Both the position numbers and the translations under genes were made by a program. Below, in pieces: positions 17,908 to 25,839 of a stretch of 64,000 bases of DNA (position 1 is the stretch's first letter; every line of letters starts with the position of its first letter). The DNA lies in assembly GCA_013824245.1 (NCBI GenBank), contig PNNN01000050.1, forward strand, positions 1 to 64,000. Direction: 5' to 3'. Below the pieces are notes generated by a model that was not told the origin of the DNA, made no database searches, and was given only the letters and a program-made list of their open reading frames with translations. Source of the DNA: Chlorobiaceae bacterium. Its GTDB lineage: Bacteria > Bacteroidota > Ignavibacteria > UBA10030 > SZUA-254.

Positions 17908-18636
17908 TCAATTAAAATTCAGATAAAATTGCATCATAAACTTATTATACATTGAAGAGCTTAATTTCAACCCACTATAATCGCCCATGAACGCTTTAGG
18001 ACCAAATCTATACTCAACAAAGCTGTAAGGATTAAATAATAACCCGACACCAAAGGTCGCATTTTTCAAACGCAGTTTACCGTACATTTGAACGTAGAAT
18101 GGTAACACATCGAATGCACCTATGATTCGTTTATTATACCTTCCTCCGTCCATGTAAGTAAAATTACATCCGATGTTAAAAAAGGTAACTCCAATTCCTC
18201 CGATAATCTTCCGATTGAGAACGGGTATGCTATGTATAATTTCTGAATTCAGATTATACGAGACCAGACTGATAAAACCTGTATATTGTTTTACCGAATC
18301 GTAAGAAATTATTCCGTCAGAATTATATTTCAATATATGATCTTCAAAAGAAAGCCCGAGTGAATTTTCGCTTCCAATGTTGATGGATAAAATTAAATAG
18401 TCACTGAAATTGATCTCATCAATATTTTTACTGTTTTTCTTATTCCCAATCATGAACCCTTTCTGTGTAATATCTGAAAGTTTCAATTCGGTAGGGTATT
18501 TTAATTTCATCGATAGTAAACCTACCGTAAAATAACTGTTCTGATCGAATAAATTATTTTCCTTTGCAGTATCTGTTTGGCAATAAGCGCCGGTTATAAA
18601 TAATATGGATAACAAAAGGTAGATATATGTTTTCAT
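17908..18636 (-). CDS. Hypothetical secreted protein
   Basis: A 242-residue protein. ATG 18636 is preferred because AGGAG lies 5 nt upstream; a GTG two codons further up would overlap that site. Residues 1-20 form a signal peptide (MKTYIYLLLSILFITGAYCQ). The rest has alternating polar and hydrophobic strands, glycines and aromatics (GFMIGNKKNS, GIGVTFFNIG, YVQMYGKLRL, FGVGLLFNPYSF) and ends in MQFYLNFN. This is compatible with a small outer-membrane beta-barrel, but I recognise no family. It is a single gene between repeat-rich spacers. Confidence 0.75.
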   Translation of the reverse strand: MKTYIYLLLSILFITGAYCQTDTAKENNLFDQNSYFTVGLLSMKLKYPTELKLSDITQKGFMIGNKKNSKNIDEINFSDYLILSINIGSENSLGLSFEDHILKYNSDGIISYDSVKQYTGFISLVSYNLNSEIIHSIPVLNRKIIGGIGVTFFNIGCNFTYMDGGRYNKRIIGAFDVLPFYVQMYGKLRLKNATFGVGLLFNPYSFVEYRFGPKAFMGDYSGLKLSSSMYNKFMMQFYLNFN

Positions 18637-18941
18637 AGACACTCCTAGTGTTTAATTTGACAGTGTATGTAAAATGAGTGAATTTCTTGATTTAGAAAAT
18701 AGGAGATGTTTTAAACTTAAATAGCCGTTGCGGCTAATCTCTCATATATTTATATCGTTGCATTTGGGTTGCCGTGCGGAATATTTTGACGATAAAAAAT
18801 GAGAAAATTGGACGCGATTACAAATGTGCGATTCACCTGCAATGAAGCATCAACACTGGAGGTGAGTCGCACTTCTATAACCAATAAACCTCCCGAAGGT
18901 TTACCAAGATTGACAAAGCAACCTTCGGGAGGTTGCAACTA
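18637..18941. repeat. Spacer with two hairpin repeats
   Basis: GTGCGATTCACCT (18826-18838) pairs with AGGTGAGTCGCAC (18860-18872), 12 of 13 bases, with a 21-nt loop. AACCTCCCGAAGGTT (18887-18901) and AACCTTCGGGAGGTT (18920-18934) are a perfect 15-bp inverted repeat with an 18-nt loop. The second hairpin ends 8 bp from the stop codon of the LamG gene, so it could end or protect that transcript. Confidence 0.65.
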
Positions 18942-21299
18942 CTACTTCATCAGCAAAAGTTTTTTCGTTTCAGTATAAACTTGCCCTGAGCTTGTCGAAG
19001 GGTCTCCTGCTTGAATCCGATAAAAATAAACACCGCTCGTTAATCCTGCTCCATCGAATGTTACCTCGTGATATCCCGCTTCCTGTTTCTCATCCACAAG
19101 CAGTGCAACACGCTGACCGAGTGTGTTGAAAACACTTAACGTTACGTGAGCGCTCTGAGGTAAACCATACATAATGACCGTTGATGGATTGAAGGGATTG
19201 GGATAGTTTTGAGATAACGTATATGATATCGGGAGGTCAATTCCATCATTTGCTCCGGTTAGAATCATATTGCTCATCGGGCTTAGGTTATCATGTATAT
19301 CTTGAGCGCGAATACCATAATAAGAGTTTCCACTCAGCGGAGTTGAATCTGTAAAATTCGTGTCCTTTACTGTCGTAAGCCATTCAAGATTAGCTGGAGA
19401 AGAACCACGATAGATTACATATTGACGGAGATCCGTTTCATGATTTGGACTCCACCGGAGCGATGTGGAACCGGAAGCAAACGATCCAATAAGATTTACC
19501 GGGGACATAGGCGCCAGGTTATCCACTGAATAGCCACTCTCTATTTCAGAATCATAGAAAACATTAGGATCATTTGTGTGTGCAGATACGAGGAAATAAT
19601 GTTTTCCATTAGTTGTTGACATTGAGTCGTATAATGTTGTTGCGGTATAACTGTACTCATTGAACCTGTGTGCGGGCTGGTTAGCAATCCACTCCCAGGC
19701 ATAATTTGTTCCATTAACCGACGTTATTCTTTTGGCGGATCCCTTGAAATCTTTAGTGACAGAACTCATCGGGACAATACTATTTTTTCCAACCGACCCT
19801 TCTGGAATCGACCGCCAGATACTGTAATAGGGAAGTCTGTATATATTGGTGTCTAAAAAAGTCGATTCCCAATAAAGTTTCACCTTACCGCCTTGATCGT
19901 TAGGAATATCTTTAATTGTAATAAATTTAGGAGACTTGTCCCATCCACCCTCATGATACAACGCATGGATCTCATTTTCACTCAACGCACGGTTGTATAT
20001 GCGGATGTCGTCAAGTTTTCCATCTAGAAAGTTTACGTAACTTCCAGGCGTGTTTAAACCCAGTAGAAGCGCATTTGTATCTGGCGTAATAATTCCAGTT
20101 AAAGGTATACTGCTAATTTCTATGCCATTGACAAAATTCTTGGCTGTATAACCATCCCATGTTGCTGCTACGAAATACCATGATTGATAGTTGAAAGGAT
20201 TATCAAAGTGAATGCCTGTCCCCATTGTCCCTCCATTTAAAGTCATACCAATGTACGGTCCTTCCCATGTGTGATAGTGTAGGATGTACTGACCATAGCT
20301 TGATGAAGTAGACTTATTAACAATGCAGGCAGGGCCCCATATGTTGTCAAGTCCATTGAGATACACCCATCCTGACAAAGTAATCGCGGTTGTGGGTGAT
20401 TGCAGTGTTGAGGAATTCGGAACATGTACATATCCTGTTGAACCATCGAATAAGAATGCGCCATTTGCATTATCAAAACGATCTGTTGTTAGAGATACCT
20501 CACCAATAATTGTTCCATTGTTATCATTTCCGCTCTCATCGTTTGCACTGCCATTGAAAGGGTAATAAGCAATTAAATTAGGATCCCACCCACCTTCATC
20601 ATACAACGCTTTTATCTCTGATTCTGATAACGCACGGTTATATATACAGATGTCGTCTAACTTTCCGTCCAGATAGTTTACCGCCCATCCAGGAGTTTGT
20701 AATCCCAAAAGGAGGGAATTCGTATCCGGAGAAATTGTACCGCTGAAAGGAGAACTTCCTATTTTAATGCCATCAACAAATATTCTTCCTGTATCTCCGT
20801 CCCAGGTTGAGGCAATAAAATGCCATTTTTGGAAATCTAAAGGTTGAGCAAGATAAAAGCCATATCCAGATCCATTTTGATTCAATACGGAACCGGCATA
20901 AGGGCCGTTCCAATTTTGATAGCTAAGAAAGTACTGGCCATAATTTTCTGTTGTACTTTTATTTATTAAACCAATAACATTTACCAGACCTGGAAATCGG
21001 TTTATTAACACCCAACCAGAAAGCGTAATTGCAGTTGTTGGAGATTGCAGGGATGAGGAATTGGGAACCTTTATATATCCCGTTGAACCGTCATATAAGA
21101 ATGCGCCATTTGCATTGCCGAAACGATCTGTGGTCGGGGTTATACCACCGATAAGCGTCCCATTATTGTTATTGCCGCTTTCGTCATTTGCACTGCCATT
21201 AAATGGATACCAAGCAACGAGACCATCTGTTGGAATTTGTGCCAGCGAAAACGATAAAGATACAATCAGAAAGATTGCAATTGTAAAAAAATATTTCAT
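18942..21299 (-). CDS. LamG-domain T9SS cargo protein with tandem duplication
   Basis: A 785-residue secreted protein starting at ATG 21299, with AGGAGTTAACA upstream. The signal peptide ends at about residue 20 (SFSLAQ). Two LamG/concanavalin-like domains of about 215 residues follow (about 22-235 and 240-455). They are very similar: both start AWYPFNGSANDESGN or a near copy and end YNRALSE-x-E-I-x-A-L-Y-x-E-GGWD. A fibronectin-like region (about 460-690) precedes a T9SS type A domain (SQNYPNPFNPSTV, LSVFNTLGQRV, Y-H-E-V-T-F-D, G-V-Y-F-Y-R). Near the C-terminus the peptide DPSTSSGQ is encoded by a palindromic repeat lodged in frame at 18984-19002. LamG domains commonly bind glycans, so it is likely a surface adhesin. 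Confidence 0.9.
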   Translation of the reverse strand: MKYFFTIAIFLIVSLSFSLAQIPTDGLVAWYPFNGSANDESGNNNNGTLIGGITPTTDRFGNANGAFLYDGSTGYIKVPNSSSLQSPTTAITLSGWVLINRFPGLVNVIGLINKSTTENYGQYFLSYQNWNGPYAGSVLNQNGSGYGFYLAQPLDFQKWHFIASTWDGDTGRIFVDGIKIGSSPFSGTISPDTNSLLLGLQTPGWAVNYLDGKLDDICIYNRALSESEIKALYDEGGWDPNLIAYYPFNGSANDESGNDNNGTIIGEVSLTTDRFDNANGAFLFDGSTGYVHVPNSSTLQSPTTAITLSGWVYLNGLDNIWGPACIVNKSTSSSYGQYILHYHTWEGPYIGMTLNGGTMGTGIHFDNPFNYQSWYFVAATWDGYTAKNFVNGIEISSIPLTGIITPDTNALLLGLNTPGSYVNFLDGKLDDIRIYNRALSENEIHALYHEGGWDKSPKFITIKDIPNDQGGKVKLYWESTFLDTNIYRLPYYSIWRSIPEGSVGKNSIVPMSSVTKDFKGSAKRITSVNGTNYAWEWIANQPAHRFNEYSYTATTLYDSMSTTNGKHYFLVSAHTNDPNVFYDSEIESGYSVDNLAPMSPVNLIGSFASGSTSLRWSPNHETDLRQYVIYRGSSPANLEWLTTVKDTNFTDSTPLSGNSYYGIRAQDIHDNLSPMSNMILTGANDGIDLPISYTLSQNYPNPFNPSTVIMYGLPQSAHVTLSVFNTLGQRVALLVDEKQEAGYHEVTFDGAGLTSGVYFYRIQAGDPSTSSGQVYTETKKLLLMK
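18984..19002. repeat. Palindromic interspersed repeat inside a coding sequence
   Basis: CCCTGAGCTTGTCGAAGGG is a near-palindrome of a well-known kind of interspersed repeat. Here it is read in frame as part of DPSTSSGQ within the LamG protein's sorting domain. The usual domain runs directly from Y-F-Y-R-x-Q to T-K-K-L/M, so the peptide is extra. Confidence 0.65.
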
Positions 21300-21783
21300 T
21301 GTTAACTCCTAATAATATGAATAAGTAACGGTGGATTAGATATATATTTCTCGTTACAACTTGAAGGTGTTGCTGAAAATTTCTTAAAAATATTTTTATT
21401 TTTTCTGGGTGGGAGAGGCATTGTTGTAAAATCCTTAAGATTTAACGGAAAAGGGAGATTGGAGAATCGGATTAGTCGATAAGGACATAGCCAGAACTCC
21501 GACTTCTGGCTCGGCAAGCATGGATAGAAGTCGGAGTTCTACCTCGCTACAAAATCGGCAAGAATGCGAAGAAATGGGGAAAAATCGTCTGAACTGTGAT
21601 TCTCTTGATTTAGGGATTACCATGATTAAATAATACTGTAAAATGTCGCACACCTACAATTGGGCAAACAAAGAAGGTGTACGACATTTAGGTGAAAATC
21701 CCCCACCAGATGGTGGAATTTACACCAGTTGATTCTAAACCACCCAATTGTTACATTAAGATTGAGAATTAAAGGAATCGATC
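21300..21783. repeat. Spacer with hairpin repeats ahead of the toxin-antitoxin cassette
   Basis: No gene in 484 bp. AGAACTCCGACTTCT (21493-21507) and AGAAGTCGGAGTTCT (21526-21540) are a perfect 15-bp inverted repeat with an 18-nt loop. AAATGTCGCACACCT (21641-21655) pairs with AGGTGTACGACATTT (21675-21689), 14 of 15, with a 19-nt loop. Between them lies the first copy of the repeat that also follows the hicB gene. Confidence 0.7.
21586..21635. repeat. Interspersed direct repeat, upstream copy
   Basis: Begins CGTCTGAACTGTGATT and includes GGGATTACCA. It matches 37 of 41 bases of the copy at 22608-22652, in the same orientation. Between them lies the DUF433-DUF5615-hicB cassette. Confidence 0.65.
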
Positions 21784-22029
21784 ATGAGTGAACAAGAATT
21801 ATTATCCCGGATTAAGATTGTAGTGGGTGTATGTGGAGGAAGACCGACGATCCGCGGACTAAGAATTACAGTTTCAAATATATTGGAACTCCTCGCAGGG
21901 GGAATGACTGAGCGACAGATTTTAGAAGAATATCCATATTTAGAACGTGAAGATATTCAAGCATGTCTAAACTATGCTGCCCGTCTTTCATCATTTTCAA
22001 GTGAGCCATTAGCTACTACCCAGGCATGA
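21784..22029 (+). CDS. DUF433 family protein (VapB45-like antitoxin)
   Basis: An 81-residue DUF433 protein with AAGGAA about 7 nt before the ATG. Family marks are the early V-x-V-G-V-C-G-G-R-P-T-I-R-G-x-R-I-T segment, LLAGGMTERQILEEYPYL and DIQACLNYAA. DUF433 proteins contain a helix-turn-helix-like fold and are usually paired with DUF5615 PIN-like proteins as putative toxin-antitoxin systems, with DUF433 as antitoxin and regulator. The next frame starts inside its stop (ATGA overlap at 22026), as expected for such pairs, but the partner is frameshifted here. Confidence 0.85.
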   Translation: MSEQELLSRIKIVVGVCGGRPTIRGLRITVSNILELLAGGMTERQILEEYPYLEREDIQACLNYAARLSSFSSEPLATTQA

Positions 22030-22378
22030 ACTGGATCGTTGATGCTCAACTTCTTCCACGCTTGTGCAAATGGCTTAGAACAAAAGGCGATTCTTGCATC
22101 ATGTTTCCGAGCTTGCAGACGGCATACAACTCCCCGATGAAACTCTCTGGCAGTACGCAAAAAAAGAAAATCTAATAGTCATATCGAAGGATAGAGATTT
22201 TTCTGATTTTTCTCTTCTTCGTGGTTCGCCTCCTCAGGTTCTATACATCAATGTAGGTAATTGTTCGAATGATCGTCTATTATTGATATTGGAACGTGTT
22301 TGGGAGGAAACAAAAAAAGCCCTCGCGGCTGGCAATTCTTTAGTTATTGTGACACAATCTGGAATCCAAAAGTTTTAA
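22026..22378 (+). pseudogene. DUF5615 PIN-like toxin, frameshifted
   Basis: The gene begins at ATG 22026, overlapping the DUF433 stop, with MNWIVDAQLLPRLCKWLRTKG, the conserved DUF5615 start including the first acidic residue (D6). About 22 codons later the matching sequence continues in a different frame: LHHVSELADGIQLPDETLW, then VISKDRDFSDF (the second acidic site) through to 22378. One missing base (or two extra) near 22089-22094 would explain it. In the original frame the protein ends early, near 22170. This is either a true inactivating mutation, a sequence error, or less likely a frameshift site; no slippery run is visible. As read, the toxin would be inactive. Confidence 0.75.
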
Positions 22379-22396
22379 CACATACCGTATATTTAT

Positions 22397-22606
22397 ATGT
22401 TTCGTTTTGAAGTAATAATATATTGGAGCAATGATGATGACGCGTTCATTGCAGAAGTACCGGAATTGCAGGGCTGTATGGCTGACGGTAAAAGTTATCA
22501 GGAAGCATTAGCCAACGTTGAAGTTATTATCCGGGAATGGATTAAAACCGCAAAAGAATTAGGACGCCCGATTCCTCAGCCAAAAGGAAGATTGGTGTTT
22601 GCGTAA
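22397..22606 (+). CDS. HicB-family antitoxin, apparently without HicA
   Basis: A 69-residue HicB-type protein, the partial RNase H-like fold: MFRFEVIIYWSNDDDAFIAE, then VPELQGCMADGKSYQEAL, N-V-E-V-I-I-R-E-W, and A-K-E-L-G-R-P-I-P. HicB normally neutralises the small mRNA-cutting toxin HicA encoded next to it. No HicA-like ORF with its G-S-H-x-x-Y motif lies on either side, so this looks like a solitary antitoxin. There is no added DNA-binding tail. It follows the broken DUF5615 gene by 18 bp, and the repeat at 22608 begins one base after its stop codon. Confidence 0.8.
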   Translation: MFRFEVIIYWSNDDDAFIAEVPELQGCMADGKSYQEALANVEVIIREWIKTAKELGRPIPQPKGRLVFA

Positions 22607-22607
22607 C

Positions 22608-22684
22608 CGTCTGAACTGTGATTATTTTGATTTTGGGATTACCAAGATAATATTTCATGGGAATCCTATCATCCTGTAAATCGA
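22608..22684. repeat. Interspersed direct repeat, downstream copy
   Basis: Begins CGTCTGAACTGTGATT and has GGGATTACCA, matching the copy at 21586. It runs on into CCTATCATCCTGTAAATC, a phrase typical of a widespread interspersed repeat family in environmental genomes. Confidence 0.6.
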
Positions 22685-22803
22685 GGTTTGAGTACTTATA
22701 AAATGAATCAGTTGCACATTAATCCAACAATCCACTACTCCTCTTCTCCATAACTTGTCCTCCCTTCACCTTTACACCACATTCTCCCATCATTTTTTCC
22801 TTT

Positions 22804-24231
22804 TTAATTTTTACTTTTTAATTGAACTCTCGTCCATTCTTTCCGCCACACTTTACCGTCCCAGTAGCGAATACCTTTTTTGAGATTGTCGAGATATGCT
22901 TGATCTATTTTCCCTTTAAGCTTACCCTGTTGAACTAAGTCGTAATGTATCTGATCGGTTTGATTGTTTGATTTAACCCACAATGGTTTTAGATCGTGAG
23001 AAAAGAGATAATCAAAATTAAATTTATGCTTCTCATCTATCTGACTTATAGTTGTGAACCTGATCGATTTTTCATCTACAAATGAAATACCCAAGGGAGA
23101 TGGCGTTAGATATAAAAGATCGTCCATATCAGATCGCGGAAAACGAATATAAAAAAATTCCGCTTCCGATCTGGTTAAACCGAACCCGGGAGAGCATTGC
23201 GATTCTATTTTATCGACGATTTTCTTGGGATCTAAAACGGTAATCATCGGAAATTCTTGATGATTTGTATCCGATACATCATTAACACCAAAAAGAACCA
23301 GATCTTTCTTTCCATCGTTATTCACATCGAGCGCACAAAGATCCATGATAAAACCGAAATGCCAATACTCACCCAGCATGTTGCCATTTTTATCAAGCCG
23401 CGTGACAATAGACGGTGAGCGAATATTTTTTGTGAGAACGAATATTTCTTTTTCTCCCGAATTGAAATCAGCAACAAACACACCGTCGCTTGTAAAATCG
23501 TTTTGATATTCTCTATCGCGGTAATTTATAGGTCTTCCAAAAGGAATTTCTCTTAAAAGTTTTTGATCTGATGAATATATGCGTAGATAATTTCTTTTTA
23601 ACAATTCATCTTGTGGCGGCGGCAGCACGGTGAGGATTTCATTCATACCGTCATCATTAAGATCTGTTACTACCGTGGATAGTATCCTGGTTTCTACTTG
23701 CCGCTTAGAAAAAGCATCAATTTTGTTTGACGCCAACTCCCATAATTTTTGATTCTCTTTATTTTTTATCTCAAGAAAGCCGGTGGAATTGTTTAAATAA
23801 TAAGATGCCGGGTTTGTATCTGTGATTTTCTTTTCGTTGGTAAACGAACGGATTGCATCATTGAATAACCAACCGAAAGCCGCGATCATCATAAATCCGC
23901 TTGCCATTGTTACAACCGGATGGCGGCGAACAAAATAATAAATCTTAGCAAGCGGTGTGTTGGGTCGGTAGTGCACAGGCGGTGCGAACTGCGCGTAATA
24001 CGGTTTTATATGATTCCGCTGTCGTATAAGGGCTTTCTCGGCAGAAATTTCCACTGCCGGCTGTTGCTTTAACTCTTCATCAAGATCGCTGTAATATCCG
24101 CGCATCTCCTCAACAAGCGCACGACAACCGTGGCATTTGCGAAGATGTTCTTCTATCTCGTTTACCCTGTCGGCAATTTCATCTGCCTTCAGGGCGTATA
24201 ATTCTAAAGTATGTTCGTCTATATGGTGCAT
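22804..24231 (-). CDS. Zinc-finger anti-sigma-like membrane protein
   Basis: A 475-residue protein. The N-terminus (MHHIDEHTLELYAL, then EEHLRKCHGCRALVEEM) has the H-x3-C-x2-C zinc site of anti-sigma zf-HC2 domains. One membrane helix lies near residues 107-127 (VVTMASGFMMIAAFGWLF). The outer part (about 150-475) has several D-x-N-x-D-G-type calcium-binding-like loops (DLNDDGMNEI, DVNNDGKKDL), as in FG-GAP/VCBS repeats. The arrangement suggests a cytoplasmic sigma-binding end and an extracytoplasmic sensor. The gene upstream on the same strand (24429-25430) is the natural candidate for the matching sigma-like partner, though about 200 bp of spacer separates them. Confidence 0.75.
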   Translation of the reverse strand: MHHIDEHTLELYALKADEIADRVNEIEEHLRKCHGCRALVEEMRGYYSDLDEELKQQPAVEISAEKALIRQRNHIKPYYAQFAPPVHYRPNTPLAKIYYFVRRHPVVTMASGFMMIAAFGWLFNDAIRSFTNEKKITDTNPASYYLNNSTGFLEIKNKENQKLWELASNKIDAFSKRQVETRILSTVVTDLNDDGMNEILTVLPPPQDELLKRNYLRIYSSDQKLLREIPFGRPINYRDREYQNDFTSDGVFVADFNSGEKEIFVLTKNIRSPSIVTRLDKNGNMLGEYWHFGFIMDLCALDVNNDGKKDLVLFGVNDVSDTNHQEFPMITVLDPKKIVDKIESQCSPGFGLTRSEAEFFYIRFPRSDMDDLLYLTPSPLGISFVDEKSIRFTTISQIDEKHKFNFDYLFSHDLKPLWVKSNNQTDQIHYDLVQQGKLKGKIDQAYLDNLKKGIRYWDGKVWRKEWTRVQLKSKN

Positions 24232-24301
24232 TCTTATATTATATTCGTTGCAGTTAATCTATCGTGCTGAAATTACCATCTCCTCAGTGAACCTAAGTGT
24301 G

Positions 24302-24371
24302 CTTAGTGTCTTAGTGTTAAGGATTTTATTATAGCGCAAAATCAGAACATAATTACCACTAAGGCACTAAG
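24302..24371. repeat. Inverted repeat between the anti-sigma gene and its upstream neighbour
   Basis: CTTAGTGTCTTAGTG (24302-24316) pairs with CACTAAGGCACTAAG (24357-24371), 14 of 15, with a 40-nt loop. The right arm continues CACTAAATAACACAAAG, like a widespread CACTAAGGCACTAAG interspersed repeat. Confidence 0.55.
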
Positions 24372-24428
24372 ATCACTAAATAACACAAAGCAATATTTAT
24401 TTTTTAGATAACCCCACACGGGTGAGGG

Positions 24429-25430
24429 TTACACATGTTTTCTTAACTCCTTTAGTGCCTGCTTGTGCGCAATACGCGCAAGGTATTCAACCCGCGATTT
24501 ATGTTTTTTCTTGTATTCCTTCTCTGTCAGTTCAGGCATCAATGTTTTCAAACTTGTGAAGAACGACATTCTTTCGCCATCCTGCTGAATTATCGTTGCA
24601 TTCAGATTCTCTTCGATAACATCGAAATAATTTTTGAATACAAGATCATCGACCTTTCCTTTTCCAACATAAGACGGCTGATTTTCGTTCATCAACTTGA
24701 GACACACATCATGAAGAATAGCCGAAGCATCGCGCTCAGTTAAGCGGTCATCAATTGTTATTTCGGGCGAAACCTGTGCTTCGAAATAGAGCGAACGAAA
24801 TATTTTAGCGATCATCATTAATGGAACAATGCGGCTATGCACTGTTTGATCGCGCAAATACACAGACAACTTCGCCATGAGAGCAGGAATATGCTCGGAA
24901 CAATTTGCACATTGCCGCAGTTCAAGCTCAAGGTCGCTTGGCTCAACTTCCGGTAAATGCTCAAATGTTTCGCATGAGCACGGAGCGATGCACTGTTCGC
25001 CAAACCGTTCGATCTCCGTGAAATTGGTTAATGCTTCAAGTGAAAGTTTTATATTACGGAGAATTTTACCAAGCGCCGGGTCGGCTTCGTTGTATATCCG
25101 GAAAATACTTTGGTTCACACGCGCAAACACCAAACGGCGGAGGTGTGTGAGTAAATCTTTTTCAGAAATATTATCGAGGGATAAACTTTCAAAGTAAGTT
25201 TTAATCTGGATTAGATTTCCGGCGTGGTCTTGTTGGAAAAGATCGGCAATGCAATCGAGGGCAATATCGTCGGGTGGAGATTTGAAGAATTCGGTGTGTA
25301 ATCGTCCGCTACTCAGTTTTCGTTTGAGCTGAACGAGGGCAATCTTGCGGCAGAGAAAAATAAACTCATTAATAATCCGCGGCGGAGGATTTCCAGAGCG
25401 TAAATCCGTTATGAGTTGTTTGAGTTCCAT
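24429..25430 (-). CDS. Hypothetical helical protein, possible divergent sigma-like factor
   Basis: A 333-residue soluble, helix-rich protein with no signal peptide. The first 120 residues have features loosely like sigma region 2 (an early L-C-R-K-I-A-L-V-Q-L-K-R-K helix, then DIALDCIADLF), and the C-terminus (EYLARIAHKQALKELRKHV) is basic and helical. Cysteines near the centre (C-x-C-x7-P, and C-A-N-C) could bind metal. I do not recognise a family. The position just upstream of a zinc-finger anti-sigma-like protein makes a regulatory pair attractive, but this rests on context. An alternative is an unrelated conserved lineage-specific protein. Confidence 0.55.
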   Translation of the reverse strand: MELKQLITDLRSGNPPPRIINEFIFLCRKIALVQLKRKLSSGRLHTEFFKSPPDDIALDCIADLFQQDHAGNLIQIKTYFESLSLDNISEKDLLTHLRRLVFARVNQSIFRIYNEADPALGKILRNIKLSLEALTNFTEIERFGEQCIAPCSCETFEHLPEVEPSDLELELRQCANCSEHIPALMAKLSVYLRDQTVHSRIVPLMMIAKIFRSLYFEAQVSPEITIDDRLTERDASAILHDVCLKLMNENQPSYVGKGKVDDLVFKNYFDVIEENLNATIIQQDGERMSFFTSLKTLMPELTEKEYKKKHKSRVEYLARIAHKQALKELRKHV

Positions 25431-25608
25431 GCAAGCAATGGTTTTTGTTGCGTTTCCTTTTTAATTCAATAATTATATTTACTCTCTCTTAAACTGTTGA
25501 ATTTAATATAATTAAAATAGAGAAAAGGGTCAAACGTCATTGGTTCTTCGTCATTTGTCATCAGAAACAAATGACCATTGACTAATGACTACTGACAAGT
25601 AACGAATA

Positions 25609-25827
25609 TTAAAGAATTTCCACAATCTTAATCTTCCCGGTCATTCCGCGAAGAATATTAATGCTTTGTTTCGGTTTTCCGAAATATTCAGACAGCAATT
25701 CAATTACCTTTTCGTTTGCCTTGCCTTCAACCGGCGGAACGGAAACGCTCACAACGAAATTGTTCGCATCGATTTGCTTGACTTCGTTCTTCCGGGCGTT
25801 GGGTTTCACACGAACGGTAATTTTCAT
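25609..25827 (-). CDS. DUF167 family protein (YggU-like)
   Basis: A 72-residue protein covering the whole DUF167 domain: MKITVRVKPNARKNEV, then VSVSVPPVEGKANEKVIELLSEYF, KPKQSINILRG and K-I-K-I-V-E-I-L. The family is a small alpha/beta fold of unknown function found across life. It lies 37 bp downstream of purC on the same strand, separated by a hairpin that overlaps the purC stop, so the two may be transcribed together with partial termination between them. Confidence 0.9.
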   Translation of the reverse strand: MKITVRVKPNARKNEVKQIDANNFVVSVSVPPVEGKANEKVIELLSEYFGKPKQSINILRGMTGKIKIVEIL

Positions 25828-25839
25828 GGCGGCTGAGCA

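Noticed and set aside
16576-22700. Possible CRISPR array because of many short repeats
   Set aside because: The repeats differ in sequence and spacing, there are no regular spacers and no cas genes.
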